From Metarhizium brunneum (taxonomy: Eukaryota > Ascomycota > Sordariomycetes > Hypocreales > Clavicipitaceae), in NCBI RefSeq assembly GCF_013426205.1, contig NC_089423.1, positions 1,798,001 through 1,862,000 on the forward strand: a stretch of DNA of 64,000 nt, read 5' to 3'. Shown one piece after another: positions 13,001 through 25,304 of the stretch. The notes under the pieces were generated by a model that did not search any database, had not been told where the DNA came from, and was given only the letters and a program-made list of their open reading frames with translations. The translations under genes were made by a program, and so were the position numbers. Positions within the stretch are counted from its first letter, which is position 1. The number at the start of each line of letters is the position of its first letter.

Positions 13001-14413
13001 CCACGAGGCAGTGAATTGGGCTCGTCGTCTCCAAACAGGAAACGGGTTGTATTGGTTTGGTCAAGGTTCATATCGTACAATCCGTTACGCGACCTTGTAA
13101 CGGGCATCGAGTATCGATGCAAGCTGACCCAAAATCATTGCATTAGCACATAAGACGAGAAGAGAAGGGCCTACTGAATAGACGCCGGAAATCAACAGGT
13201 ATGCTGGGTGCCACGCATGCCCCCCGGTAGACTCTTGCACACCATGGCCATAGCCGATGGCAAATTACAGATAAGCAGACACACTGTTGCCCGGCTGGTG
13301 CAATCACGCATAGCCTCGCACTTGCATTCATGAGAATCACCTCACTGGAGGCAGAAAACGGACGGCGAATGTATAACAACAGGGATACCCAAAGTTATAA
13401 AGCAAAAAATATTGGTTGAACTCGGGCGAGGCGTGCCAACCAAGACGTATTCTGGAAGTTATTGTTACTTACGCATTTGTGGACCTATGACTAGTCGGGT
13501 CCTGTCGCACGGCCTCTTCTTTTTCTTCGTCGTCACTGTTACGCCTAGTATTCGGGTCCGAGCGAGAGGGCATTGCTCTCTCGTCAAACGCATATCTTTG
13601 CTGCGTCAGCCCCGATGGTGGGGATGTTAACTGTGATCCAGATCGAGCAGGACGGTTGAAACCCGGGGGGGATGCAAGGCTTGAAGTCGAATAACGGTTA
13701 GGCCGTGAGAATATAGATGGGAAACCCGAGTTGTCCCGGTATTCTGGAGGTGTTGTCGGTTCGGACTGGTGTCCTGCAATTCGAATCTCCTCCTCCATCT
13801 GCGCCAACTCTTGGGCTTCGCGGCGCTGCTGCTGATCAAGCCTTTGCATCTCCAACTCGAAGCGTCTTCTCTGTTCACGAATCCTCTCATACTCAAGTTT
13901 CTTTTGCTCTATCTGTGACAAATATTCAGCGATGTTTCGTTTCATAACGGGGGAATATCGTCACACAAGCAGCCCAGCAGCATCAAGCATGACTTGATAT
14001 TTTTCTGCGGTGGACATGCCGTTGTCCAAGGGTAACGTACAAGTTGCACTTTGTGCAAGGCCTATAACCGACTAGATTAGCAGATGAACTCAGACATCAA
14101 GAACTAAATTGCAAAATGAACGAAGCATGAGATAAGATGGCCTAGGCGGTAAAAAGCAGCAGAGACTCACGTTATTGTAGTCTGGGGCAGAATCCAACCC
14201 AAGGCCTCTTGGAGGCGAGGTCAACGCTGCAGTCATTGATGAAAGAGTCGGCACTCGACCAGAATCGGTTGTGAATCTTCGCGGCATGTTGCCCCGTTGA
14301 TCGTGGGAGGTGTGCTGGGAGATACGACCGTTGTTGCGAGGAGGCGAAACGAAACCGGCCATCGACGCTTCGTTCCGCGGCGAGTGCTGCGAACGAAAGC
14401 GCACGTCATCCAT
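10100..14413 (-). CDS. Pumilio/PUF-family RNA-binding protein, eight C-terminal repeats
   Basis: Six exons on the minus strand, 14413-14171, 14071-13967, 13912-13473, 13123-12949, 12368-11504 and 11448-10100, join without a stop into about 1058 residues. All donors are GTRNGT-like; the 54-bp intron 13966-13913 has a GCTGAAT branch. The start ATG lies in a CACCATGG context. Order: low-complexity N-terminus, a coiled coil at 117-160 (IEQKKLEYERIREQRRRFEL), more disordered sequence, then the PUF domain at about 612-940. The eight recognition helices read HGCRYLQ, FGNYLCQ, HGTRALQ, NGNHVIQ, HGCCVLQ, FGNYVVQ, FSSNVIE and FANYVIQ. By the established PUF code (repeat 7 S-N-E for G, repeats 6 and 8 N-Y-Q for U), the target should start with a UGUA core. 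It probably represses or destabilises mRNAs in the cytoplasm, as Puf4/Mpt5 do. Introns 3 and 4 (349 and 580 bp) are long and could hide alternative first exons. Confidence 0.9.
12697..12718. repeat. short GCCGCT hexamer tract in a PUF intron
   Basis: About three and a half GCCGCT-type units in tandem, inside the 580-bp fourth intron of the PUF gene. Seen directly. Confidence 0.7.
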
Positions 14414-17400
14414 GGTGAGCGGCAAACGCGGAACTCGTACACGCCGGATTGGCAGAGTGGAATCGGATTCTATACACCTGCAGACATGGAAAGAGAGCAG
14501 GAATGGTCAGCCCAAGTCGCAAGCCGAGAGCGAGAAGCAAATCCGACGAGGAGCACGTTGGGAGGCGGGGTGCCAGGATGGACGGGCGCGCAGTCTCTGG
14601 AGTCTCTGTGCATCTGCTATTATTTGGATGGGCACATGGGTCTAGGCCAAACCACCATGGCGACTTCAGACAAGAGTGAACAGGGGCAGGCACATGCGCC
14701 AAAGACCCCCGGCTCGGGTGCTGCCTAGTTAGCGGTGGTTGGTCTCTCACACCGTCGTTGATTTGTACCGCACTTGCGCACCAATCCACCCCAAGTCGGG
14801 AGTTGATGGAACCAACGCCACCTCTAGCACAAGGCCATGGCAACGCGAGATACTGGCCGTGAGCATCATTGGAAGTTAAGAACTGGCAAGCATCCCCGTG
14901 CTCTGCGAAGGGTAAAACTCTCCAAGTATTAGAGAAAAACAAAGAAAGAAAGAAAGAGCGGGAAATGGGCCTGCTGCCTTTGATTTCCCCGAAATAGACA
15001 CGTTTTGCACCGTCTCCTGAGAGGCGAGCTTAGTCCTTAAGAGGACCGTCGACATGATGGGACTGGGTGGTAACATTGATAGTGGGCAATCTCTCGTTTA
15101 ATTAAGTGTACTTGCCTTGTTTGTCCAATCCTCGGGAACGAAGGTACGCTGGTGAGATGTTGTACGGCGGGGAAAATGGAAACAAAATCAAATTTTGAAG
15201 ACGACTCAGACGAATGAATAACGAAAGGAAGTTTAGGCGTCGCAACCCGAAATGCCAGATGTGAGAGCCCCGAGCAAAGCTGCCGAAGCCCCCCACAGAA
15301 TAATTTGGCGAGAGAGAAGAAGCACAAAAAAAAGCCCAGACAAGAGGGAAAACCTGGCAGGCGACAAAGAAGACAGGCAAATGCATAATACATACCTGGC
15401 CAAGTGCTCCGTACACGGGAGCCACTCAGTCAGGGCAGAGCGCCGGACGCCAACGAAGCTTGCTAGGGTCTCAGACATCGTCCATCAGTGTCTCTCGGGG
15501 TCACGAAGCCCAGCTTTAGGCGCAAGGGAGTGGGGGCATGAGGGGATACACATGGGCATGGGGCGAGTGGAGGGATCAATTGATCCTAATCGAGTCTCTG
15601 GTAGCCGGAGGCTGCGCCATCAGGCACAGGGTTCTACATACGCCCATAACGTCAGGTCTGGTATTGGTATTGAGGAAGCAACTTTGGGGGCACGGAGTAC
15701 TTGGCTCGGCCTGGGCAGTACTTGGCCCTAGCCAAAAGATACCTGCTCCGTACTCCGTACACGCTTGAGTACCCAGAGCAGGTAGGCGCTTGGGAGGGCA
15801 GGGCTATGCAGCCCGGTTTCGGTAAAATGCCGTCGGCGGCATACAAGACCGACTGACTGGTGGTTAGTTGGCTGGGACAAGTCGTACAGACAACTAATAT
15901 TTCAAAATGCACTCTTGGTCTCATGTATTACTGGCCCCTCCTTTTTCTCAGAATCGAAAAGGGGAGTATCAAGCGCACAGGACGTCGCGTACGCTCGCAA
16001 GCCAACGCAGACCGCTAATCAGCTAGCTAGACATTGGTTTCGAGGCCACACGAAGTTAAACTTCGTGGGCGGCTATTCCGAGCGCAGCAAGAACCAATCT
16101 ACGGAGTACCAATCAGATATATCAGCCATATTCTCTGCGTGGTTTCCATATTTTCGTTTCACATCAGGCTGTTGTGCTTTTTGATTTGTTCACCTAGTAA
16201 TTACGGGATACAGAGTCATAAATAAGTATTCTTCTCTCCGTCTCCAATTCAGCAATTGGGGCTCGTCGGAGAGCTAGGCCAGGTCAGTTGGCACCGTTGG
16301 CAGATGAGTTTGTTTGCCCCCAAAGGTTCATTTTAACCCTCTGCCTACCGGAAAGTTTTGCCGACTTGCCAACTTTGCAGTACAGATGACTCCGTAGTTG
16401 GGCTCGCGCAAACTCTGGAGGTGAGAGTTCTGCCGTGCTCACGTGAGTTTTTGAAACATGGCCTTGACGTTCAGACCAGAAGACAGCAAAACGGAGAATG
16501 TGGATTCTGTGGTGCAAGGCCAACGTCACATTTCATGGTCTCCTACTTCGCCGTTACGTGTGCGTAGGGAAGCACCTGCACATCAGTTGAACAGGACCCT
16601 GCATGTCCCACTCCACGCTTTCGTCACGGCAAACGAACTACATCATTCCAGACTCTATGTGGTGGAGATGGCTTCTCAAGTGCTTGGGTTCGAAATCCAT
16701 GGGCACTACTCCGTACTCCATATCAGAGAGAACGTTCGGTCGAATCTGTCTAGCCTAGCAAGGTCTGCATGAACATCTAAGTGGGTACGACCACGATACT
16801 CTCCGTAACATGACCTCACCAAGCGGTGGCGGGAAAGAGTGGGGAGGGGTCTTGGAATGGGCCGTAGAATTCTTGAGCGTTGTACGGAGTAGTAGTAACT
16901 CAAGATGTTGCGGCAAATACTTACAAAGTCGGCAGGTCGAGCGTTTGTTGTTCTGTCGTTGACCTCAACGCCTCAATCCCACATGGAGTCATTGAAGCAG
17001 AAGAGGGGTTGGCGGGCTCTCAAGTAAGTTTGTCAAATTTCTGTTGTCAAGAACGATTCGGGACAACTCCATATGCAATACTGAGTAGGAGTACTAGTAC
17101 CATAGGAACTCGGGGCCGCCAGCTTGAGTCGTGCCATCTCGGTCCACTAATAAGCCTCGATGTGATATGAGCAAAATCGACCACGACCGTATTTGTTTCT
17201 CGTCTTTTCCAACTCGTCTACAACGTCCAAACAACGAGATGGTTGCAAGAGCCAATGAGCCTTGTAGCGCAAAGATTTCGAAAATATGCCGCTTGATTCG
17301 CCCTGAACTTGGACGCCTGCATCCGCCAGCCTATGGGACAGTACTGAGTTGCTACAAAAGTGACGCATGATTGGCCAACGATACGATTCTTGGTTAGTTT

Positions 17401-19948
17401 AATTAGGCCACAGTCTTTGGGTCTAGGTACATACGATACCTACTTAGTATGTATGCGTTCCCTCCGCCCTGGGTAACTGGCATATGTAAGAGATGGCGTC
17501 CAAAAATTACAGGCACACAGTTTGTATGCACCAGTTGGTAAAGCAGAGAGTCAAAAGTCGGAAGTCGGAGCTCTATGGAGAGGGTGGGCAGATTGGGAGG
17601 TAGGCAAGTCTGTCAAACACCCTTCTCTGACAAGTTCGCTGTGCGGGTTGCTGATATCTGGCGACATCAATCTAATAGACTTTATGAATAGCTACTATTA
17701 GCAAAGCCTGTCACACTTGGCTACTGGATAGCTCAGCGGTACATGGAGGCAAGCATTCGGTCAGTGGTGAAGCCCAGCGGCTTTTTATTAAGTGAGGTGG
17801 TCAAGGTCTGGTGCTTCAATGTTGGCAACAATGACCGGAGTTGATGCCGAAGCCGAAGCTCCACCAAGACGAGTTGACGAGAAGGCAGAGAAGGAACGGA
17901 CCAGACCAGACCGAAAAAGACGAGCTCTCAGAGGCTGGCTGCGACCCCCGCAATGCCGCAGTGCGTGTTGCCTTTTTCTGTTGACCTGTTGACTCAACAT
18001 TGGAATTGAACCCACATGAATTCTTGACAGCCCTATCATCAACCACACCAGAATGCACAATCCCAATCAAAGACTGCCCAAGTCTAGATTTCCGTCATGG
18101 CTGTTTGCCGCGTTGCCCCCTCTGCCAGCTACCAGTTCGGTCCCTTAAAAGGGCCGTGGCCTGTCCGCAGCATTGCTCACCGACATTTTGCGACGGGTGG
18201 AGTGATGCAGTAGTTGTTGAATTTGACCAGCGACCATGTGGGGTTCAACGCTGAGAGACGAGGCCAAGAAGCACTTTGAGAAACGTGAGGCACTCGAGGC
18301 CCGATATCCATACACCACACCCATCTGGACACGCTCCGCAATGACGTTCCGCCCTTCCGCCCCTCCATGGCCGATTCTTTTTCCTTCACCTGCATCAGCC
18401 ATCTGCCATTCCATGTGAGGGACAGAGGGAGGTTTCCTTGTGCAGATCCCGCCAAAAGCCAGCCTGCCCAGCCACCTGGGTTGGTTCCGTGTGAGAGGGG
18501 GGGGGACCTTGTCTTCATCCAAAGGTACTTTGCCATGGTGTTGATGTACATTGCCATGATTCGGGGATATGTGAGCAACACGGCTGAGGCTCTGACACAT
18601 TTGACAGCGTCTCACACGGGTGATTGCCTAGATCGGATCTGAGTTGTGCATGCGGGTGAAGCTAACTGGAATAATTTTGGCTCCCCTCGTCATTCGTTCG
18701 CTATGTGGGATGGGAGCACAGTATGGCTGTTGCCATCGGAGGCTCACGGGGCCTTCATCAAGCGGGTTGTTGCTGACAACTTGCTCGACTGTAGTCGATA
18801 CACCGGAAGCTCTCTTCAAGGACTTTTTTCCTCTGCTTGTATGACGCGCCACACATGCCTGCATATTCAACGCTCGGGGTTATAAAGGCGACGTGGGCCA
18901 GCGCATACATACATAGTACATCAAATACATCATGTATTGCGCAAACTCGAGTCACACACAGCAAGCTGCCTTGTTGAGGGTGCGGGGTTGTGGGTTGTGA
19001 GTACTCTTTTTTTTTTTTTTTCGTTTGGACATGAGGCTGGCTGGACTGGAACGGTCGCTTGGTGAAGGAGCTGTTGATACGTTGGTTATGAGCCTTGTTG
19101 CGCTAATCGGCAGACCGCCGCCGAATGCATCCTGGCTGCAGAATTTGCCAGTCCACGTAGCGACATCTGTAGTCTCCTCCCAACCTGCCATGTCCATGTC
19201 CATGTGTAACTTGCCCCGTATGGACAACTCGTTGTTGGCCAACTTGCAAAACAGTTGCCAGTGGTTCATGGCGTTTAGGTTGAATGCCATTCAAAAGTGG
19301 CTTCAAGCTGTGAGATAATTTTTTTTTCATCTTAACCTCATGTGAAGCGTATTCTTATTGGGATAGCCCAGTGTTTAGTGGAAGGGTCGGGAGTGCGTGG
19401 TCTGTACAATGTATCACGTACTTGAGTACATAATGCAGACGGCTTATCTTATCGGAGCTGGACAAAGTGCTTCTGCCCGCCAAGCCTATCGATTGCTCCG
19501 TGTTCAAGTGGTCTCGCCTTAAGTAGTCGTTGCAATGTTCTGTGAGTATCCTCTGACTGCTAATGAATATGAATCAGCCGTGGCCCAACGCCAAACGGCA
19601 CATGCAGTCAAATACTTGCCATGGTTCTACATACCAGACATTTGATAGTTGCCAGTCGTCCCCCACCATAGAGCTTGGAGGAGCTTGACTTGACATCCCA
19701 AGCCTGTATTTGCCTGCGGTAATCTCCACTTTTCCCCTACTCTGCACCGCGGGGCAGGACTTTTCTGCATCACATTGGGGCGACCATTCGACGTCGCAAA
19801 AAAAAAAGTTGACTGGAGAACATTGAAAGCATCCGGAGGTCCGCACCGCGTCAGGAAGCTGCCGCTTGACCAAACTTGCATCCCCAAACGCCGGCCCCCC
19901 AAGCTCGTAAATGAATTCTCTGCGGTGACAAATACGGTCAAGGACACG
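14414..19948. other. 5.5-kb gene-free block between the PUF and RNA polymerase III genes
   Basis: No frame on either strand carries a recognisable domain, and no pair of frames could be spliced into a convincing protein. The first few hundred bases must include the PUF promoter; the last few hundred, with an 11-A run at 19798-19808, the leader of the polymerase gene. Between them lie the densest cluster of the TACTCCGTAC motif (15406-16892), an 11-G run near 18497 and a T-run at about 19008-19021. No transposon, tRNA or 5S gene was recognised. Confidence 0.5.
15406..16892. repeat. cluster of TACTCCGTAC-type motifs
   Basis: Copies or one-mismatch variants on either strand at about 15406, 15691, 15746-15760 (two tandem 7-nt steps), 16100, 16389, 16707-16720 (two steps), 16801 and 16882. 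The core is TACTCCG repeated at 7-nt spacing and often closed by TAC. Function unknown; see the findings. Confidence 0.75.
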
Positions 19949-22900
19949 ATGCCACTGGTGGACGATGGCTTCGAGGCCCTCTTGGAGCCCTTCTACAATG
20001 GCAAGAAGCTCACGGATCCCGTAAATACCAGGGACGACAAGTTCCAGCTTCTCCCTGCCTTTCTCAAAGTAAAGGGTGAGTAACCCGAATCAGCCTTGCA
20101 AACTTAGACTGACATTTTCCAAGGGCTTGTAAAACAGTATGCGGAATTCCACACCTCGACGTGGCTCAATTTTGGAGAAAAGTTGTTAACCTCGATTGCG
20201 CACTAGGCATATTGACTCGTACAACTTCTTCGTGGAGCAGGAGATCAAGGACATCGTCCGCGCCAATCGCACCATTCGCAGCGATGTCGACAGTAACTTT
20301 TGGTTAGAGTACGTCTACGTTCAAGACAATTGCCATGCACTCATAGGGGCAACCAGGCTAAGAGGACACGCTTGTGCGCCATATATAGATTTACAGATAT
20401 TCGCGTCGATCGCCCCCGTCGCCAGGACCACAACGACGCCAAATCTCGAACCGAGGTAACTCCCATGGAGTGTCGGCTACGAGACATGACGTATGCCGCT
20501 CCTATTGTTGTCGATATCGCATATATTCGAGATAAGCAACGAATTATACGGAGAAATGTGCCCCTTGGTCGCATGCCTGTGATGCTCAAAAGCTCCAGGT
20601 GCCGCCTGAGTGGCGCCAACAACGCGCAGATGGAGGCAATGAACGAGTGCCCTCTTGATCCTGGCGGCTACTTCGTCATCAACGGCACCGAAAAGGTCAT
20701 TTTGATTCAAGAGCAGCTGAGCAAAAATCGAGTCATTGTTGAGGCTGACGAAAAGAACAACATCATATCCGCATCGGTAACCAGCTCAACCCACGAACGA
20801 AAGTCAAAGACGTACGTTACCCTCAAGAAGGACAGGATTGTCATGACGCACAACGTTCTCGTTGAAGGTATTCCGATTGTCATTATTCTCAAGGCCTTGG
20901 GGGGGTTGTCCGACTATGAAATTATGCAACTTGTTGCTGGCTCGGATGGCCGGTATCAGGATGAGTTTGTCATCAATTTTGACGAGGCAACCAGAGCTGG
21001 AGTCTTCACACAACACCAGGCTCTCGAATACATCGGCGCAAGGGTAAAGATGGGGTCGCGTAAAGCCATGTTCGGACCCCAGGTCCGTCGGAATAACGTC
21101 GAAGAAGGTCTTGATGCCTTGGCCAATCTCATCATTGCTCATGTTCCTATCGAGGGTCTGGACTTTTATCCCAAAGCAATTTACGTGGCTATGATGACGC
21201 GACGAGTCTTGATGGCTTCACAGGATTCCAAGCTCGTTGACGACAGAGACTTTGTCGGCAACAAGCGATTGGAGTTGGCGGGTCAGCTCCTGTCTCTACT
21301 CTTTGAAGATTTATTCAAGCGATTCATGGGCGAAGTCAAGATGTCCATTGACAAATTCCTGAAAAAGAATAATCGCGCTGTCCCCCTCGATGCAGTTCAC
21401 ATGATCAGCAACCACGCCAACAATATCGGAATGGGAATTAACCGCGCAATCCAAACAGGCAACTGGAGCGTGAAGCGATTCAACATGAACAGAGCCGGTG
21501 TCACGCACGTGCTGAGTCGACTGAGTTATATCAGTGCCCTGGGTATGATGACGCGAATCAGCTCCCAGTTCGAGAAGACGCGCAAGGTTTCTGGCCCTCG
21601 TGCTCTTCAGCCATCACAATGGGGTATGCTGTGCCCTTCAGATACCCCCGAAGGTGAAGCATGTGGTTTGGTCAAGAATTTGGCTCTCATGACACACATC
21701 ACAACCAATGTCGACGAGGCTCCGGTGAAGCGGTGGATCTTCACACTCGACACAGGCGTTGAGCCTATCCGGAACTTTTCAGGTGCCGAGATGCACCGGG
21801 AGGGCTCCTGGGTTATTCACGTGAACGGTACACCTTTTGCCCTTACTCGATACCCCAAGAGGTTTGCCTCGAGATTTCGCACCATGCGTCGAAAAGGCTG
21901 GATATCACCGTTCGTCAGCATCAACCTTAACTCCCATTTTAATGCTGTCCACATTGCGACAGACGAAGGGCGCATCTGCCGACCATATATTATTGTCAAG
22001 AACGGAAAGCAAAAGCTCAGGCATGAGCATCTGAAGTTGTTGCATTTAGGCAAAGTTACCTTTGATGACTTTTTGACAAAGGGCATCGTCGAGTACCTGG
22101 ATGTCAACGAGGAACAAGACGCGCTTATCACCTTATATGAAAATCAAATAACGCAAAGCACGACCCATTTGGAGATTGAGCCATTCACCCTCCTTGGAGC
22201 TGTGGCCGGTTTGATTCCATTCCCACATCATAACCAATCTCCCAGAAACACATACCAATGTGCCATGGGTAAGCAAGCTATTGGAGCAATTGCGTACAAT
22301 CAATTCAACCGCATTGATACGCTGCTTTATACCTTGGTTTATCCACAGCGGCCCATGGTCATTACCAAGACCATTCAGCTTGTGCATTATGACAAACTCC
22401 CCGCTGGTCAGAATGCCACAGTCGTTGTCATGTCGTACTCTGGATACGATATTGAAGATGCCCTGGTTTTAAACAAGGCTTCAATCGACAGGGGATTCGG
22501 ACGCTGTCAGGTCTTCCGCAAGTACACTACAGAGCTGCAGAAGTACCCGAATGGCAGGCGGGAGCGTATCGGCGATCCAGTCAATCAGGTGAATGGCGGC
22601 ACGACACGCCGCGAGGTGAAGTACGAGGCTCTGGACGATGACGGGCTAGCCACTGTTGGCTACCGAGTCAGGAGCGGAGAGGTCATGGTCAAGAAAGAAA
22701 CTCCCCTGGATCTGACGACGACAGGCATTGGGCTCGATCGCGGACCAAGCGAGTACCGGGACTCTGCCATCTCCTATCGAATTCCCGATCCTGCCTACAT
22801 TGACAAGGTTATGATTTCTCAAACAGAGAAGGATACCACTGTCATCAAGGTGCAAACCCGCCAAACGCGTCGTCCAGAGCTAGGAGACAAATTTTCGTCT

Positions 22901-23620
22901 CGCCACGGCCAAAAGGGTGTCGTTGGTATTATCGTGGACCAGGAAGATATGCCATTTGCCGACAATGGGCTTTGCCCAGACATCATTATGAACCCTCACG
23001 GTTTCCCGTCTCGAATGACGGTGGGTAAACTGCTGGAATGTTTAACAGGCAAGGCTTCGATTATCGATGGCCGGCCAGACTACGGCTTCGGCGATGCATT
23101 TAGATCGCATCCAGTCAAGGACATGAGCCAGGTGCTCCTCGACTACGGCTTCTCCTGGGAGGGCAAAGATTACTTCACGTCAGGTCTGACGGGGGAGCCG
23201 CTGGAAGCATATATTTTCAACGGCCCCATCTATTATCAGCGTTTGAAGCACATGGTACAAGACAAGATGCACTCGCGATCCCGCGGGCCCAGGGCCATTT
23301 TGACGAGGCAGCCTACAGAAGGTCGATCGCGGGACGGTGGACTGCGTCTCGGAGAAATGGAGCGTGATTGCCTGATTGCATATGGCGCCTCGCAGCTCCT
23401 ACTGGAGCGTCTCATGTTAAGCTCGGACGGTGTCACACTTGATATTTGCCAGCAGTGCGGTCTTTTTGGATACAAGGGCTACTGTAATACTTGTAAGAGC
23501 ACGAGGCAAGTCACGCAGATGCAGATGCCGTACGCGGCGAAGCTTCTTGTTCAGGAGTTGATTAGCATGAATGTCGGTGTGCGTCTTCAGCTGGAAGATG
23601 AGTTTCCCCATCCTGATTGA
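19949..23620 (+). CDS. RPC2: DNA-directed RNA polymerase III second-largest subunit (RPC2/Ret1)
   Basis: Four exons, 19949-20075, 20124-20136, 20207-20308 and 20389-23620, give about 1157 residues, close to yeast Ret1. The start ATG is followed by [20 protein letters not shown]; the frame is open further upstream but has no earlier in-frame ATG before 19775. Exon 2 is a 13-nt microexon encoding the conserved GLVKQ. Hallmarks follow in order: [20 protein letters not shown], the [18 protein letters not shown] fork region, [35 protein letters not shown], and near residue 1101 a C-terminal zinc ribbon with two CxxC pairs (CQQC and CNTC). It forms half of the Pol III active centre, transcribing tRNA and 5S genes in the nucleus. 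The Pol III rather than Pol I or II assignment rests on the [20 protein letters not shown] and FLKVKGLVKQ start. Confidence 0.95.
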
Positions 23621-23833
23621 TGGATGTAGAGAGGGATGGGGGAAGAGGACTTGTAACGTTTACATGGGTTCTGGGTAAATGGTGAATGGTTGTAATAATG
23701 ACATACTTGTAACCATGATTCATATGAGCGTGGATATCCTGTCGTCAAGTGCCCCTTTCGACCAGTGTAATGTGTGTTTTGAGTCTTGGTAGGGCGCAAG
23801 AGCTCCGATTAGCCGTGTCCAAGTCACATTATG

Positions 23834-23852
23834 TATATATATATATATATAT
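23834..23852. repeat. (TA)n microsatellite between convergent genes
   Basis: An uninterrupted TA run of about nine and a half units in the 259-bp spacer between the RPC2 and RAD57 stop codons. Confidence 0.85.
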
Positions 23853-23879
23853 GTCCTATCAAAGTCACGATCCAACCAT

Positions 23880-25304
23880 CTATCCATTCTTCCCTGGTAC
23901 ACATGCAATGCCACCAGTCGTTACCTCAAACTCCTTGGCCCCCGTCACCCCTTGACCCGAGGCGGCAACATGTCCCGCAAACACAACCTTCATCCACCTC
24001 CGCCAATTCCTTAGTGTAGCCCCCCTATCAATATTGTCATCATCCGCCTCTATGGGTGCCGCAATCTGCCGTGGCCGTCCGTACACGGGCCTCTTGAACA
24101 AGGCTATCCTGCATCCTATCTGCGTGGACCAGACGAGTCCCAAACTCGGTGTTTTCAGGGAATGCGACGAGCGCGGGTCGTCCCCCCAGCCTGTAAACCA
24201 ACGCTGCTGGTGATCTAGTCGCAACGCAGGGTGTGTGGGCGGCGCGTCGTCCGAGAAGGAGAAGGGCAAGGGGGACGAGGGCGTGCTGGCGAGGGTAGAT
24301 TGCGGCGGCGGCGGTGGCATGCTTCTTGACGCGAGGGGGCTTTCCTGCGCGGAAGTAGAAGTCCTGTAGGACATGGTCCGCGGCAGGGGCGCGGGCGAGG
24401 AGGAGAAGCGATCGGATACCTGGTTTGCTACGACGACGGCGATGCCATGCTTCCTTGCCAAGTCTCGCAGCAACGCGCCCAGGCGGACGAGTTCGGCACT
24501 GCGCGCGGCCATGTTAGAGCCGTATGAGGAGCCGGCCCTTTCAAACTCGGCTCGGTAGTTGGCCGCCACGGAATCAATCACTAGTAGGCCTATGTTGTGT
24601 CTTGACAGTAGCACGGGGACTTGGTACTCCAGGATGTGGTCTTGTGATTCGAGATCTGGAGTGACTGTGCTGAGGATGTTGTCCAGAGAGGGGCGGTCCG
24701 CGAAGTCAATATCCTGGAGGAGAGGATTTGACGCGAGGATCTGAGAGAGGCGTTTGGTCGCGAGGCTTGATTCGGTAGATATGTAGAGGGCTTGCTTGCG
24801 GAGGCCATGGGGTGGCGGGAGTTGGACGGCGAGGCACAGTGACAGGAGGAATTGGGTCTTGCCGGCCCCGGATTCGCCCGTGATTTCTGTGATGGATGAG
24901 GTTGGGATGCCCGAGTTGAGAGCGGCGTCTATTTGAGGGCAAAGGGTGCTTATGAATGAAGGCGACGAGGGATTCCCTTTCTGGGGTTGGATGGCTGGCG
25001 ATTTACTGGCATCTTGGCTGTTTGATTCTGAGGGCTGTTCATGGTGAGAATGGTCGTGTTCTGGCGCGGAGCTCACGATTTGTTGTAGGGGGTGGCGTGG
25101 TACGAGATCGTCTGATAGAGAGACTTGGATTGTGGCAATGAGCCGTTTCAGATCTAGCAGCGGCAGGTTCGTTTGTTTCGATATATCTGCAGGGTGAAGA
25201 GCCAGAAGGTCTGTTGTCGAAAGAGCGTGTTGCTCGATGATGGGGAGCAATGCCCCGAAGGGGGCTGTACGGAAGGAGGGGAGGATGTGGAGAAGGTCGG
25301 TCAT
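23880..25304 (-). CDS. RAD57: RAD57-type RecA-family recombination protein
   Basis: A single exon encodes 474 residues from the ATG at 25304. An in-frame ATG at 25400 would add 32 residues, but MTDLLHILPSFRTAPFGALL looks like the family start. Residues 1-60 form an N-terminal helical domain. Walker A is GESGAGKT (143-150) and Walker B is LLVIDS (240-245). A Ser/Pro-rich insertion follows, then a conserved C-terminal part containing WSTQIGCRIALFKRPVYGRP. Rad57 is a Rad51 paralogue that pairs with Rad55 and helps assemble the Rad51 filament in homologous recombination in the nucleus. Another Rad51 paralogue such as an XRCC3 equivalent is the main alternative; in fungi these are essentially the same lineage. 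It is convergent with the polymerase gene, with only 259 bp between stop codons. Confidence 0.85.
   Translation of the reverse strand: MTDLLHILPSFRTAPFGALLPIIEQHALSTTDLLALHPADISKQTNLPLLDLKRLIATIQVSLSDDLVPRHPLQQIVSSAPEHDHSHHEQPSESNSQDASKSPAIQPQKGNPSSPSFISTLCPQIDAALNSGIPTSSITEITGESGAGKTQFLLSLCLAVQLPPPHGLRKQALYISTESSLATKRLSQILASNPLLQDIDFADRPSLDNILSTVTPDLESQDHILEYQVPVLLSRHNIGLLVIDSVAANYRAEFERAGSSYGSNMAARSAELVRLGALLRDLARKHGIAVVVANQVSDRFSSSPAPLPRTMSYRTSTSAQESPLASRSMPPPPPQSTLASTPSSPLPFSFSDDAPPTHPALRLDHQQRWFTGWGDDPRSSHSLKTPSLGLVWSTQIGCRIALFKRPVYGRPRQIAAPIEADDDNIDRGATLRNWRRWMKVVFAGHVAASGQGVTGAKEFEVTTGGIACVPGKNG

Noticed and set aside
15252..15731. 159-codon open frame in the 5.5-kb gene-free block
   Set aside because: The composition is arginine- and serine-rich without structure, and TACTCCGTAC-type sites lie inside it.
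19775..19948. Upstream in-frame extension of the RPC2 protein
   Set aside because: It starts with TTG and includes an 11-A run. The first ATG at 19949 gives the usual family length, although a spliced upstream start cannot be excluded.
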